DNA from: Zea mays
Lineage: Eukaryota; Streptophyta; Magnoliopsida; Poales; Poaceae
Assembly (NCBI RefSeq): GCF_902167145.1
Contig: NC_050105.1
Span: forward strand, 118,871,898 to 118,935,897
DNA length: 64,000 bases
Direction of reading: 5' to 3'
Positions 23,377-34,900 of the stretch are shown here, piece after piece (the first letter of the stretch is position 1; every line of letters starts with the position of its first letter). The notes under the pieces are model-generated. The model saw nothing but the letters and a program-made list of their open reading frames with translations, was not told the origin of the DNA and ran no database searches. The translations under genes and the position numbers were made by a program.

Positions 23377-24604
23377 GTAAGAAAAGGGATACAAAAGGAT
23401 TGGTTTGTAATTCGGCTTTTAGTCTATATTTGGTTCAAAAATCTAGAGTTCCGCCTTTTTTGTCAATAGTGGGTGATTAGGAGAGTATAGGTATATATGG
23501 TTATAGCCACTTTATTATGCAGGATAAAAGATATCTTTAAAGCCTATATAGGTTTGGGCAAGAAAGAGTGGGGTAAAGAAAGACTCCATCCAAGATTGTG
23601 GATCTTGACTCATCTTGGTGACCTCACTTGATCCTTGAAGACTTGAGTTGGTGCTCATCCTTTCTTGATGAAGTTGATCATCTTCTTCGGTCTTGTCTCA
23701 TTGATTAGGAGTTAGTGTATATTATCGGGTTGGGGAATATGGTTAAGATAGGTATGGATGAGATAGACTACATGATGTAGGTCAAAAGTTTGTTTGATGT
23801 TAGGTGGGGATAGGCAGATCATGCAATCCATCAAGACTATATTGGTTGGGTTGGTCTCTCATTCTTTATTTAGTGTAGGGTGAATTAAGTTAAAACATGT
23901 GGAGAGGGTCTAATCTATTTCACAAGTATTAACTGGTCCATTAAGTAACTCACTTTAGATTAGATCATATTAGATTAGATGGGATCTAGATTGATTGGTA
24001 TGACTAGCTTGACTAGATAAGATCTAATTAATTTGCATTAGATCATGGTTGTTAAACTAGGGTGGATAAGTATGCTTATTAGGATAAGATGGATCCATAA
24101 AGATAAGATGGAATCTTTTGAGGTTAGTAAGATCTATTAGGATATGATAGAATCTTTTCGGGATAAGATGGGTCTATTAAGATGAGATAGATCTTTAATG
24201 AAGGATAATCTAGATTTATTTAGTTATCTTATGAATTATATTTATGCCTATATGTATATGCAGATGTAATTGTGGACATTACTCCACAATTCATCACACT
24301 CAATTAAAGATCCAAATCAGACAAGTATCATAAGAACAAACACTGAAGTATACAAATATTTACAAAAATAGTTTTGATTTTTTTTCCTAAGAGTAGGTCT
24401 CCTATTTTTAAAGGTCACTTTAGATATGGGATTTCAAAGTGTGAAATCCGCATTTGTCTTTAGAATTAAAAGGTAGGAATAATCAGAGTAAAGCGGAAAT
24501 AGATGAGAGAAGACTAAGATAAGTTTAGAAAAGAATCAGAGTAGCAAAGGTAAGTAGGTAATGGTTGTCCAGTTCTATCTAGGTTTCGTCCTACAGTCAA
24601 CATT
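23377..24604 (-). other. Non-coding interior of the Tekay-like element
   Basis: AT-rich DNA with degenerate repeats around GATAAGATGGA / TAGATTAGATC (about 23930-24210). I see no frame with known protein similarity on either strand. Confidence 0.6.
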
Positions 24605-24616
24605 CCTCTGATACCA
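24605..24616 (-). promoter_or_regulatory. Primer binding site of the Tekay-like element
   Basis: The minus strand reads TGGTATCAGAGG four bases after the 5' LTR end, matching the initiator methionine tRNA primer site TGGTATCAGAGC except for the last base. Confidence 0.8.
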
Positions 24617-24620
24617 CTTC

Positions 24621-27600
24621 TGTCACACCCGGGTTTCGGGGCACCAAGACCCGGGCGCGAACATAATCACCAGGTGTGCTGGGACCAAGTCTCACACATA
24701 TGATGAATCATGGCACAGGATCGAATGTCACATCTTTACTATATAATAGGAGTTCTGTACAAAATAAATAATTACATTATAAAGAGACAACGGTCCAGCA
24801 ACCCAAAGTTGACTGGGAGACGACGGCCTAGACCTCTCACGAACTCGTCACAACATCCTCCATGCGCCTCATCCTGTGGTACCTGTTCTTGACCTGTGGG
24901 GGGTGTGAGATAGCAAGAGTGAGCTCACATACGTTCATCGCTCAACAAGTTGTGGGGAATAATGTGCATGAACTCGCCAAAGGTGGGAGCTCACATGAAG
25001 TGTAAGGCTTACCAAAGAGGATGGTTAGAGCTGAGCATTGCTTTTAAAGTTGGTCAAAATTTTATTAGCAGTTACTAAGTATAAGTAAATACCAACCCAA
25101 TTAAGAAAAGTAATAACATCACCTGCGATGCAATGCATATGACAAATTGAATTTAGTTCCATAAATTAATCATGTGAGGGTCCGAGCTGCTCATGACGTG
25201 AGCACGGCTAGTATACAAGTTTTACACTCTGCAGAGGTTGCGCATCTTTACCCACAAGTCTTGTTACCCATCTGCCCAGGGATCACGACTTCCCATACAC
25301 CTCTACCGAGGAGGCGAGGTAGGGTAACACTACGAGGCCTTTACAAAGTTCCACTAGCTTCATAAAACCCGCTACAGTTTATAGGAAGCTCCCATGCAGG
25401 GTTCTTGCCCGACCGCCATCGCAGCAAAATCAACCAAGGACCTCCCTACACTGACCACTCCCCTACTGCCCTTGCCCCTTTCGGGTAAGGTAGTCCTCCA
25501 CTAGCTTTCCTAATTAATCAGCCAAGGGCGTCCATAAACCCTTGTGGTAGCACTGTTTTCTCGGGTGGTCGCTCCATGTTCCAATTAACATAATGATCTT
25601 ATCATGAACAGTGATAATAAACAGATAATAAAAGTATAATCGTGAACAATGTATCTTCATACCCAAAACCACATAAAGCACTAGCAAGTACTACCTAAAA
25701 AGTTCAGTGGTAAACAAGGTATAAAGATAGACAAACTAGGGTAACCTATCGGGTCCCATCAAAATTAACCTATGCAGATCATTATGATTAATCAGAACAT
25801 GGCTGGGTAAAAAGAAGTGATCAAGGGCACAACTTGCCTGGGACTTGAGATTCCAGGTACCAACTTGCTCTTCAGTTGACTCGTGTCCTCACTGCTAAAC
25901 GTAGCAATACAGACAAACATGGTGCAGGCAAAATTAAAATTACACCAAACATATATGCAAAATACATAATAATGATCTACATATTGAAATAAGATCACAG
26001 GAACATGAATCATTAATTTTGGAGTTATGGATTTTGAGTTATGAATTTCCAAAAGATTTAGGAGTGGAGTACAAAAGAAACTAAGTATATAATTTTAGTT
26101 TAGGTTTCATAACAAAATAAAGTTACTAGGTGATAAACCATATTAATATGAATTTAATGCAGCTGGAATGGATTAAAAAGGAGCTAATATGAATTTTCTA
26201 TGAATTATTTAATTTCTGGAATTATTTTGGCACTAGAAATCCATTTTCTAAATTATTTTTCATATTTTCACAGAGTTCTGGACAGGGCGCATAAATAAAC
26301 AAAAGGCCACGGGCTACTCTGCAAAAGTTCCCAGACACAGGCAAACCCCCAAATGGACGGCGGGTTGGTTTATTAGAAATCCAGGGGCTTTTATGCAAAA
26401 CACTCAGCGCGAAGGGGTATGATGGATTCGTGGCCGCATGATAGAAATCGGACGGCCCAGACTAAAAGTCGGCATCATAACTGAATCGGTACGCGACGAT
26501 GTCCGCAGGATCAAAGATCCACGGTGGTAAACCCCCCTGGGCGAAACGCTATGCCCCGGTTGATCCAGCTCGATCCTCAGTCGATCAACGGCCCACGGTG
26601 ACTCTCTCCCAGATCTAAACCCATCCCTACATCCTGAATCCAACGGTCCCATGACTCCGTTCTCTACTGACGCCAGAGCGTGACGGCTCCACCCACACGC
26701 ACGGCGGAGCCATCGCCGGAGCACGCCAGACCGAGGCCACGATGCTCCCCGCACGCATCAAGGCCCTGATTCGCAATGAGGAGGGTGATTCGAATACGAT
26801 GGAGCTACTCACCGCAGCTGGAGGGCAATGGAGGGAGCTGGCCACGGAGGAGAGCAGACCCGCGGCGGCGCTTGAGCTACGGCGAGCGATTCCGACGTCG
26901 CCGGCCCCCAATCGCACCCGGAAAGGTCACGGAAGGTTTCCAGACGCGCAGGCTACACCAATCGAGCACTTCCCCGGAACCAAAACGCGGTGAAATAACA
27001 GGGCCAAAGGGCGGCGGCTGGAGCTCTCCCTCTCCGCGAATTCGGTGGTTTTTGCATGATGCTTTGGACAATGGGAGGTGGTCGGGTCTTATAACTGGTC
27101 TTGCGAAAATCTCGGCGGGGTTGGAGCCTTGGAGGTCGGGTCGCGGACTCCGTTGCCCGGACCAGCGTGACCCCCGCGCGGAATCCGCCGTTTGCGCGCG
27201 GTCTGTTGCGCGAGCGCGACGAGGAAGACCTACCTGACAGCGCGGTCCCACGAACCAGGGAGGCGCGGGTGTGAGGGAGGAGCCGAGCGATAGGGCCCGC
27301 GTGTCGGCGCCTGGAATCCAGGGTTTTGCGCGCGCTAGAGTGGACGTGGGGTTGGGCCGCGTGGAGAGGGAAATAGTGGAGTGGGCCGAGCTAAGGGGAT
27401 TTGGCCCAACGATATAAAGCTTTCTTTTTTTTCTCCTATTTTTCTGATTTCTATTTTCAAATTCAAACCAAACTCAAATTTAAATTCCGAATAGAACACC
27501 AACATAAATGAAAAACTTTATATTATTACTATTATTTGATATATATTTGTTTTAATTATTTTATACATGATTCCAATCATAAAATAGAAAATAGTTCATA

Positions 27601-27841
27601 TCTTATGAATTTTAGTGAAATATAATTTATGTTGTAGATTATATATTAAGAAATAGTTTTGATCATAATTCTTATATATATAATTTCAACCCAAGAATAC
27701 TTTAATTTATCTAGAAAAAATTATATTAATTTTGGGGTAGTAACTTTGAAATTATGAATATTATTAAGGAAAGGTGTTTTGATTGAAAACCCTTGGGAAA
27801 TTTTTCCTTAATTCCACAAGATCGAACTTTAGGGTGTTACA
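24621..27841 (-). repeat. 5' LTR of the Tekay-like element
   Basis: The partner of 20115-23336, colinear over its full length with about 2% substitutions and a few single-base indels. Confidence 0.92.
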
Positions 27842-27846
27842 GGCCA

Positions 27847-29087
27847 CCACAAAAAATACAGACTCGTGAAGTGGAAGATTATTTGTCAACTAAAGGAGCT
27901 AGGTGGACTAGGGGTGTCTAACCTTGCTACCGTGAACATTTGCTTAATCAGCAAATGGTTGTTTAAGCTTCTTAATGAACATGGTGTTTGGCAATAAATA
28001 AGTATTTAGGAAGGAAATCGCTCACTCAAGTTTTGAAGTGACCATGAGATTCTCAATTCTGATCTAGCCTCATGAAGGTTAAAGATGAATTTTTACGGTG
28101 GGTCAGTTCCGGGTAGGTGATTGTCAATCTACCAGGTTTTGGGAGGATAGATGGCTTTTAAATCGATCTCTTATAGATGAGAAATAAGTCGACTCTTGCT
28201 GCAGATGTCTTACCTGGTGCCATCACCAACCTGTCCTTCTGCATACCATTAGTGGGTATAACACTAGTTGAGTACCAGAATTTGTCACTTTTGTTGGCCC
28301 CAATTAATTTAGGCTCTATTTGGGATAGGTTTCTTTAGGGTCTCAATGAGATGGACTTTTCTTAGTTCGATCTATGTATTTTATTTTAATGAATAACCCC
28401 ACTCCAAATCTTAATGTTTTTCTTTGGAAACTAAAGCTCCCGCTCAAAATTATAACTTTTTGGTATTTAGGGATGGGAGTAACTCTCACTAAAGATAACC
28501 TAGCAGAACGAAGGTGGAAGGGTAGATTGAGTTGCAGTTTTTTAATCAAAATGAGAGTATTCACCACATTTTCTTTGATTGTTACCTTGCTAGGAATATA
28601 TGGAGAACCATTTTCTTTGCCTTTCACATAGATAGACCTTCTAGTATTAATCATGTTTTGGGGCTTGGGAATCCAACAAAGGAAGTGCACATAAAAAGAA
28701 ACTTTTAATTGGAATTGCGGCAATGTTTTGGTCCATTTGGCTCTACCAAAATGATGTTGTCTTTAATCACAAACCAATATCATCAATTATGCAGATTATT
28801 TTCAGAGGAACCTATTGGCTTCGATTTTGGAGACTGTTGCAGAAGGAAGAATCACACCAACAGGTTCTCAATGTGTGTCAATCCTTGGAGGTAGTGGTCA
28901 AAGAGATCTTCATAAGCCATGGATAGCGATCCTGTGCTAGAATTAAAGCAGCTTAATTTGTTTATGGTTCCACACAGAATGTTTTATCTCTTCATAGATG
29001 TTTGTGGAGTTGATTTTTCATTTAATTGTAAGGTTGTATGCATGGAAGTGCAAAAAGCTAGAACTTGTTTCCATCATAAAAAAAAGT
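27847..29087 (+). pseudogene. LINE C-terminal part, part 2
   Basis: This continues part 1 after GGCCA: the first residues (YRLVKWKIICQLKELGGLGV) are the usual sequence after the LINE RT palm. A zinc-binding (zf-RVT-like) region follows near 28390-28700 (PLKIITFWYLGMGVTLTKDN), then a C-terminal block ending with TAG at 28924-28926. About 150 bp of 3' UTR and a run of A (29078-29085) close it. Several frameshifts and stops are present (for example near 27995 and 28340). The family is an L1-type plant LINE; the name is not assigned. Confidence 0.82.
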
Positions 29088-30380
29088 AAAAGTGGATGTC
29101 CATGCTATCGTACTTTTTATGTTATCTATACAACTCAATGAAAAAAAATTATTAGAAAACTACGGAGGTTCACACAATACATGTGGGACCAATCATGGCA
29201 ATGTATGCTAGAGCCGATGAGGCTGACCTGCAGGCTTCACTAACGAGTAGAAAGCCAATGATCGATATATAGTGAAGCCTTATCACTGTCGTGTAGAAGA
29301 GCCACAACTGCGTACTGATATATCACTGTCGATTCATGAACCAATAGCGATATGGGCAGTACCATTGCTAACTCATGTCACAAACTTCCTGTGACATGTC
29401 ACTCTCTTTGGTCATGGCTTGACCCAACACTGGATTTCCAGAACATTACAGTCAAGTTTTAGATTGACCAAGCAATGTTGTACGTTTCGACTACCACATA
29501 TTACTAATTACTTGATTCTCCAGCTACCAACGTCGGATTTCACCGACCCCTACTACTTTTGGTTAATTATAATAAAGTCGTCATATATGTGCTCTTGTGT
29601 GATCCAACTTACGAATTAGATGTTCCCATTTGTATAAATAGCTTTAAAGTTCTTATAGGCTATCGCCTATCGGTCATGTCCATAAATAAATAGCTTCATT
29701 ACAAGTGTTCCTTTAAGTTTTTTTGGAAGAAAGCCTTCCATGTATTTATACACCTCCCCTTCATATTTATGACAGTGCACAATTGATATTACAAGATAGT
29801 TCGTGAAGATAGAGCCTTGCTTGATCTAAGGCACGCTAGGGACAATAGTACTGTCCACAAGGGCTCATAATTTCGGGAAACAAATAATTTCGGCCCCTAC
29901 CAAAAAACACGAATTTCCTGAAATTTCGGGAATTCTAGGTCAAAATCAAGTAAATTTAATTTTTAGAAAACAAAAAAATGCTATAATTTATATTAAAATT
30001 GTCAATTTCGAAATATGGAAATTTCGGGAATTTCCTCCCGGGCATGTGCCTCAGCTTTGTCTAGGTTATAACGACCCTGGAATGACCCAACCACAATTGA
30101 TCAACGCTGAGCTACACTAGCTCGAAGCACCAAATCCTGGACCATCGCCTCTGCATTCTCTGGAGTCTAGACACCATGCTGCCTGCCACATCCGCCTCAA
30201 CATGCCTCCATGTTCCACTAGGCCTCCCCGCCACATTGGGGACTCATCCATCGCCACACTGAGACACGCTCACCACCAAGACGCGTCGTGGGCCACGCCA
30301 CCGGTCCGACGGTTCAGGCTTCCGGCCTCTGCGCTCGACCTGCAGCCACTTGACCACGCCAGGGACAATCAGAGAAAGAA
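29088..30380. other. Anonymous DNA, no gene recognised
   Basis: AT-rich at the left. Around 29870-30040 the motif AATTTCGGGAATT and its inverse recur, suggesting a small decayed inverted-repeat element without clear ends. 30060-30400 is GC-richer with a short open frame (30202-30399) that I do not recognise. The start (29091-29140) is weakly similar to 40926-40980. Confidence 0.4.
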
Positions 30381-30698
30381 AGTTCTTCATGCTTATTGAT
30401 GAGTCACGCGACATTTCCGTGAAAGAGAAAATAGTGGTGATGCTAAGTTTTGTTCATGCACTAGATTTGTCGATTGTAATAATTCCATGATTGCAATGTT
30501 GTCTTATATAATTTTATATTCCCAATTTAGGTATGTTGACGTTGAAAGGAAGGTCATAGAATGGTTTCTCACTTAATTAACACCATGTCTCAGATTCTAC
30601 ATCTAAAGCATTAAAGGTAGCATTATTTGGCATCATAGATAAATACAATAATTTATCCATTTCTAGGATACGGGAGCAATGATATATATGATGGAACT
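30378..30698 (+). pseudogene. Fragment of a hAT-related transposase (DUF4371/TTF-type)
   Basis: The plus strand codes for LIDESRDISVKEKIVVM near 30389, then after a likely intron for RYVDVERKVIEWFL (about 30530-30570), and after a frameshift for KALKVALFGIIDKYNNLSI. These blocks occur in that order in plant DUF4371/zinc-finger MYM-type proteins of hAT origin. The fragment has stops and shifts and is cut at 30698 by the long LTR. It could be the edge of a host-domesticated copy, but nothing indicates a functional gene. Confidence 0.5.
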
Positions 30699-31445
30699 TG
30701 TGACACCCCAGTGTCAGTTTCGTGTTATGTCGGGAGATTTGTCCCTAACTTGAATGCTCAGTGAAAATTTCCTATTTCTCAATCGTATCTATCTCAGTTT
30801 ATCAGGATTATTCATGGAAGCTCACCGAAGTCGGAGTTATTCGATCGCGAGAAACAACCAATTTTGGAGCATGTTAAAACTTTTATTTCTCGGAACGAAT
30901 GCAAACTCGAAAATCATTCTCGAATTATAAATCTCATATGAAGCTCATTAAATCAAACTCTCGACGGCTGTTATCTGATCTCAGCCCGAGTCTAATTCCT
31001 CGAACTTTGATCTATGTTCGACTATTTTATCCGGGTCCGTATTCTCAAACGGGATACTCAGTATATCGCCCTCTAATTAATTCTTATCCGACTCAGCTTA
31101 ATACCTCTGCGTTTGATTCGAATTCAAAAATCAACACCGGCAATGATTTTTATTAACCCGACCCGAGATTGACCTCGATCACGAATCCAAAACCAATCGG
31201 TCTTAATTCATTTTGTTCCTAATTGAGTGCGAGGAATTATTTTCGAGCGAGATTAAATCAAACTCTTGGTCGAGTTACTCGCTCAATCTTCCGTTCATCC
31301 GAACTCTATTTCGCTCTGCTCTCCATAGAGACGAATTCTGCAGGAGCATTTTCACTCCGGAAAATAATTTAGCGCGACCGATTACGTGTTTTGGGCCAGC
31401 CCAACCCAGCCTAGCCCACTAAAAACCCTAACCCTAGGGTTTCTC

Positions 31446-31453
31446 TATAAATA
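31446..31453 (+). promoter_or_regulatory. TATA box in the long solo LTR
   Basis: TATAAATA follows a segment rich in CCCTAACCCTAGGG. The pyrimidine-rich transcribed leader starts about 30 bp downstream. Open frames here (31386-32300 and others) are of low complexity and I do not call them as genes. Confidence 0.6.
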
Positions 31454-33989
31454 CGGACCCCCTCACTTGCACTTGGCTATTTTTCACCTACCCCTAGCCG
31501 CCACCAGCCAACTCCACTTTTTCTCCACACCATCTCTCCTCCTTGCTACATGGCGCTCGGCAGTAGGACTGCTCCATGGGCGTTGCCTCCCTCCACTCTG
31601 GCAGACCCGTGGAGCACAGGATGTCGGCCAGGGGAACCAGCAGCTGAAGCCCCTCTCTGCTCTCTCATCTTCCTTGGCCGCCAAGCCCAGCCATGGCGCC
31701 CTACTCCCTCAACGCTGGTACAGGTTGTCTCCTCCCTGGCAGCGCCTCCCTAAGCTCCTTTCCCCAGCCATGGTGGGGGCGCGCAGATGTTCCTCTAGCT
31801 CGGTGCCCCTCCCTGCTCCATTTTTTTCCTTTTTCTCTCTGCTCTCTGCCGCTGGCAGCCATGGCGCTGGCCCCTGCTCCATGCCGACGCCCCTGCTCCT
31901 CTTCTCTCTACCGCAAGCACCCCTCCTCCCTGCTCTCTGTTCGGCGCAGGAGCCCCCATGGTGCCTTGAAATGGTTGGCGTCTTCCACATGGCCGGAAAT
32001 CTCCTCATCCAAACTCGCTGCCTGTCCTCGCTGGTCGCGTGCAGCGAGCATCCCTCGCCGACATCCTCCCTCGCCTCGCCAGCCGAGCTCCTTCTTGGTC
32101 GAGCTCTCCTCATGCCCGTCGCGCCTATTCCCATCCAGATTTCGTGCCCTTTCTCTAGTGCAGCATCACTGTTGCGGGGTTTCCTCGTCGCACTCGTCGT
32201 TGGGCTCCAACCGGGTGTGCGCAGCCCATCCGCGACGCCGTTGAAACCCGTGGTAAGAAACCCCCCACTGTCCTCGATGTTTATTTTCCGATGTGTGTGA
32301 TGTTCGATGAACTGCCGCCAACAAATTTGTGTGTTTTCACAGCTAGTGGTCGACGTCGCGCTTCGCGCTTTGCCCGTTCAACGAAACGCCGAGTCGTGTG
32401 GACAACCCATGTGACTAATCTCGATTCGTCCAGGTTGTTCACTTGGTATTTTGTGGATTAATCTATTTAAGCTTTGGTCGATGTTGTGCATGTGTATGTA
32501 TATGTGTAAAAAAATGTATTGGTATGGATTGAAGTTTGTGGCGAAAGAAAACGAGTTAGAAAGAGGGCTCGGATGTTTTTAAGTTTCGGTAAGAATGTAT
32601 TTGATGTGTGGTTTGCTGTGAGGATAATTTTTAAAATGTGGATTATGTGTTGGGGAATGCATCGATAGGTGTCTACGTGAAAAGTGTATTTGTTTTATGC
32701 ATGTGATCGATGATTGGGATAGTCGAGGCGAATGAGGAGTATGATTAATCCTATTAGAGTCACTATGTTGTTGATGCCTTGTGCTACGTGGGAGCACGTA
32801 TGTGCGTGTCTGCCGTGGTGTATTATAGTGGTGGTGGCGTAAGATATTTGATTGAGATGTGCGGGTATATGTCGTAATATGGTTATACTCGCGACAAGGA
32901 AGGATGTATGCATTGGGTAACGCGACGCTTAGGTCGTTGTTGTATAATCGAATAAAGGTTGTATTATTGAGCTTGAGTCAAAATGTGGGGTACTAGTGGT
33001 ACGCTAGGCAGGCGGTGTTCCAAATAAATAAACTGGTTGATGTGGTAGTTGTCGTGCGTGATTTATTGTTAGTGAGTAGTTGAATTACGAGTTATGTGAG
33101 AATCATGTTAGAAACTAGTGTGCGGCATGTAACTGTGTTCGTGTGGTGAATAATAGGTCAGTAGGTATTGTTGGTGTCATTGGCAAATGCGGATGATTCC
33201 TATTGTGCGATAAATTCTGAAAGGCAAAGAACATGGGTAGTGTGTCAATCAAGTTAACCGATAGGTTCCGTAAACACGCTTGTGATGCTTTTATGTGCAT
33301 GATAAGATCGATGCCTTGTCGTCGTAGTCTCAGGAAATTTTCTGAAATGTGCTAGTGCTCTACTGATGGGGTTGAATGAACTTGAGATGTATTACAATAG
33401 TTGTATGTCGCGCAGGTTATCCAAAAATGGCGAAAGGTGGTGTATGTTGGTAATTGGAAAATAGTCACGTCATTAGCCAACTCGTGTTAAGCAGGAGTCG
33501 ATTGCGTTAAGTGATTGTTATATACATGTTGTGTCTCGGATTTCGATAATAATAGACTAGCCGACGTGTATGATGTATAGCGGTCTATATTGTTGCTCTA
33601 GTTAGCCGAATTGTTAGATGACTTGGTTAAGCTCGTAATCACAGTGAATTGCTTGTTGTGGTCTAAATGTGTATGGTTATGGTCGCGGGTAAAAAGTAGT
33701 AGTGCTCATGTGATGTCTAATTTAAAACGCAAATTGTTGGGTGATTATCGTGGAGAATGCGTTGTTAATTGGTTGTAGTAATTTTAGTGCACTAAATGAC
33801 TTGAATAAAATTTGCAAGTTGACTTGTTGGTTCTTATTTGATTGTTTTAACTCTAACAAATGTCAAAGTGTTAGAATAATTCCAATCTCTAGAACGCGGC
33901 AATTCTTAAATTGTATAAGAGCTGAAATTTATTAATTGTTGTTTTGGGCTGCACACATTGTTTTCGTCGTGCTGTATGTTTGATAAACT

Positions 33990-34900
33990 AAATCATGTTT
34001 TCTGTAGAAAAGCCATATAGAAAAGTTGTAGATAATTTTATTATCTTACTTGTGTTAAAATTTGACAGCCATAAGTCTGATCGTTTAGGAGTTATGCTGT
34101 TCACAAATTCAGTAACTGAATCTATCCAAATTCTGTACAGATTTCAGAAACTGCATTGTTTGCTTAAGTTAATGTTACAATCAGTTCATGGTCGTTATAA
34201 TAAAGTTGTAGGTGCTTTTCTTATCTTGCTTTTGTTAAAATTTCATAATCATAGACCTGACAGTTTAGGAGTTATGAATTTTACAAACTGGTTGTTGTGT
34301 GTTGTCCACTGTCAGAGCAGATTTCGAAAACTATGTTGTTTGATTTAGTTAAACATGGAATCACTTCTTGGTGATTATAAAAGTTATGTAGTGATTTTTC
34401 CAAGCTTTCCAAAAAGTCTTGGATCACTCTTTTTGGTGGTCTAAAGATTAAGTTATGGATGTTTAAAATGTGAAGACTGAATCTGTCCAGTTCTGGACAG
34501 CAAAGCCTTCTAATGTCTTTATCCTAAATTGCATGCTGAATCACCTTGGAAGGTTTATAAATGATTTGTAGAAAATTTCATTAGATTTCCAGAAAATCTA
34601 GTATCACTTTGTTTGGATGCCTAAATCTTTAGTTATGAATTTTTGAAGTCGCAAGTCTGAATCTATCCAAATCTGGACAGAGCTGTTGTATTAGCACGTT
34701 TTGACCTTGCTAAGTATTGAATCATGTTGTGATGACAATACCAAAGTTGTAGAGCACTTTTTAAACTTTCTAGAAAGTCCTAGTTTGCTATTTTTGGATT
34801 AATAATTGAAAAGTTATGATTAAAACAAGTAACTGCTGTATTGCTGTCCAAAAATCTGCAAGTGCCCATTTGATGGTTGAGTTCACCCTTTTTGGCTAAA
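33990..34900 (+). repeat. About five diverged ~180-bp tandem repeats
   Basis: The motif AAAGTTGTAG (or a close variant) recurs at about 34022, 34202, 34382, 34565 and 34745. Each unit also carries an AGTTATGAATTTT-like stretch and CTGTCCAAATCTGGACAG-like ends. Spacing is close to 180 bp each time. Confidence 0.7.

Larger units (their letters stand above)
20115..27841 (-). mobile_element. Non-autonomous LTR retrotransposon with 3.2-kb LTRs (Tekay/Del-like)
   Basis: A 7727-bp element in minus orientation flanked by GGCCA. LTRs are 20115-23336 and 24621-27841; on the minus strand they begin TGTAACACCC and end GGGTGTGACA. The interior is only about 1.28 kb and has no gag or pol. Primer site and polypurine tract are in the order expected for minus orientation. 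The LTRs differ by roughly 60-80 positions by eye (about 2%). This fits a large retrotransposon derivative that must borrow proteins from a relative. Confidence 0.9.

Noticed and set aside
22070..27251. Open frames of 80-160 codons in the GC-rich parts of the Tekay-like LTRs
   Set aside because: They occur in both LTR copies in several frames and both strands, which is expected from GC-rich sequence with few stops. No domain is recognised.
29860..30040. Short inverted-repeat element around AATTTCGGGAATT
   Set aside because: Inverse copies are present but no defined ends or target duplication, so only mentioned within the anonymous stretch.
31386..32300. A 304-codon plus-strand open frame, and overlapping frames on both strands, in the long solo LTR
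   Set aside because: Low-complexity Ser/Pro/Leu composition from a pyrimidine-rich leader, several frames open at once, no recognisable domain, and position right after a TATA box as in an LTR leader.
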